From Gammaproteobacteria bacterium (lineage in GTDB: Bacteria; Pseudomonadota; Gammaproteobacteria; Xanthomonadales; Xanthomonadaceae): DNA of 9,092 nt. Below the pieces are notes generated by a model, which did not search any database, had not been told where the DNA came from, and worked only from the letters and a program-made list of their open reading frames with translations. Shown here piece after piece: positions 8,796 to 9,092 of the stretch (position 1 is its first letter; every line of letters starts with the position of its first letter). Where the stretch lies: positions 1-9,092 of the forward strand of contig JAHEBG010000030.1 in assembly GCA_024642445.1 (NCBI GenBank). The letters run 5' to 3'. The translations under genes were made by a program, and so were the position numbers.

Positions 8796-9092
8796 AGCCC
8801 CAATCCGGTTATCTGTTCAGTTGCATCGCCTTTGCCTTGGCCAGCGCGCCTTTGTCAGCAGTCGCGCCAACGCCTAGCGCCAATATTCCGCAACGCGCGG
8901 AGCTGCCGCAGCAGCAGCATGCTCTGGCTTTTTTCATTGAACGCTTCCAGGCCGATCTTGCCAGCACCGAGCACACCTACGACATTACTGCAGGCCCGGC
9001 ACGGGAAGCTGCATTGCGGGCACTGTATCTGGGTTGGTTGGCCCGTCTACATGAATACAAACCGCGTGCCTTGGCCTTGGAAGACCGCATTG
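8792..9092 (+). CDS. Exported protein of unknown function, 3' end cut by the window
   Basis: One hundred residues are visible and the frame stays open to the window end. A signal peptide is evident: a Lys near the start, then a hydrophobic stretch (about residues 7-25, LFSCIAFALASAPL) ending in small residues (SAVA), with cleavage likely somewhere between 19 and 25. Cys11 lies too early and lacks a proper lipobox, so a lipoprotein is unlikely. The mature start is Pro/Gln-rich and low in complexity (up to about 45), followed by an amphipathic helical region (AFFIERFQADLAS, LGWLARLHEYK). The helical pattern faintly recalls the N-termini of large exported DUF885-like proteins, but I cannot confirm a family. 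The start overlaps the sufE stop as ATGA, making it the third coupled gene of the cysS cluster. The functional link to cysteine metabolism is unknown. Confidence 0.7.
   Translation, partial: MKPQSGYLFSCIAFALASAPLSAVAPTPSANIPQRAELPQQQHALAFFIERFQADLASTEHTYDITAGPAREAALRALYLGWLARLHEYKPRALALEDRI

Overview
The window holds most of an arginine biosynthesis operon on the minus strand. A divergent cluster of cysS, sufE and an exported-protein gene lies on the plus strand. The gene order argF'-argG-argE-argB-argC-argH, an N-acetylornithine (not ornithine) carbamoyltransferase and an ArgB fused to an acetyltransferase domain are hallmarks of Xanthomonadales (Lysobacterales). Recalled Xanthomonas protein sequences align closely with every gene except the last, partial one. 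By eye the GC content is in the high fifties, lower than typical Xanthomonas. I would therefore place the source in a moderate-GC member of that order without naming a genus.

Layout: argH (1-1139, minus, 3' end outside the window), argC (1136-2095), argB with a fused acetyltransferase domain (2092-3420), argE (3423-4514), argG (4504-5709) and argF' (5718-6737) are packed with gaps or overlaps of 11 nt or less. They read as one polycistronic mRNA transcribed right to left. A 262-bp divergent intergenic region (6738-6999) follows. Then cysS (7000-8370), sufE (8370-8795) and a signal-peptide protein (8792 to the window end) run left to right, each overlapping the next by 1 to 4 nt.

The arg genes cover the acetylated route: glutamate to N-acetylglutamate and its phosphate (bifunctional ArgB), the semialdehyde (ArgC), [acetylornithine aminotransferase ArgD is not in the window], N-acetylcitrulline (ArgF'), deacetylation to citrulline (ArgE), argininosuccinate (ArgG) and arginine (ArgH). 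On the other strand, cysteinyl-tRNA synthetase is coupled to SufE, which activates a cysteine desulfurase, so both products act on cysteine.

The most interesting part is the intergenic region. Reading toward argF' there is a sigma70-like promoter with a 17-bp spacer and a 31-codon leader ORF beginning at the predicted transcription start. It carries three Arg codons clustered near its end. A 7-nt GCTGGGT segment overlaps its stop codon, and a strong hairpin plus T-run ends about 20 nt before argF'. The GCTGGGT segment can pair with the 5' arm of that hairpin, which would make a transcription attenuator sensing arginyl-tRNA. This is inferred from sequence only. I do not know of a described Arg-codon leader-peptide attenuator in this group.
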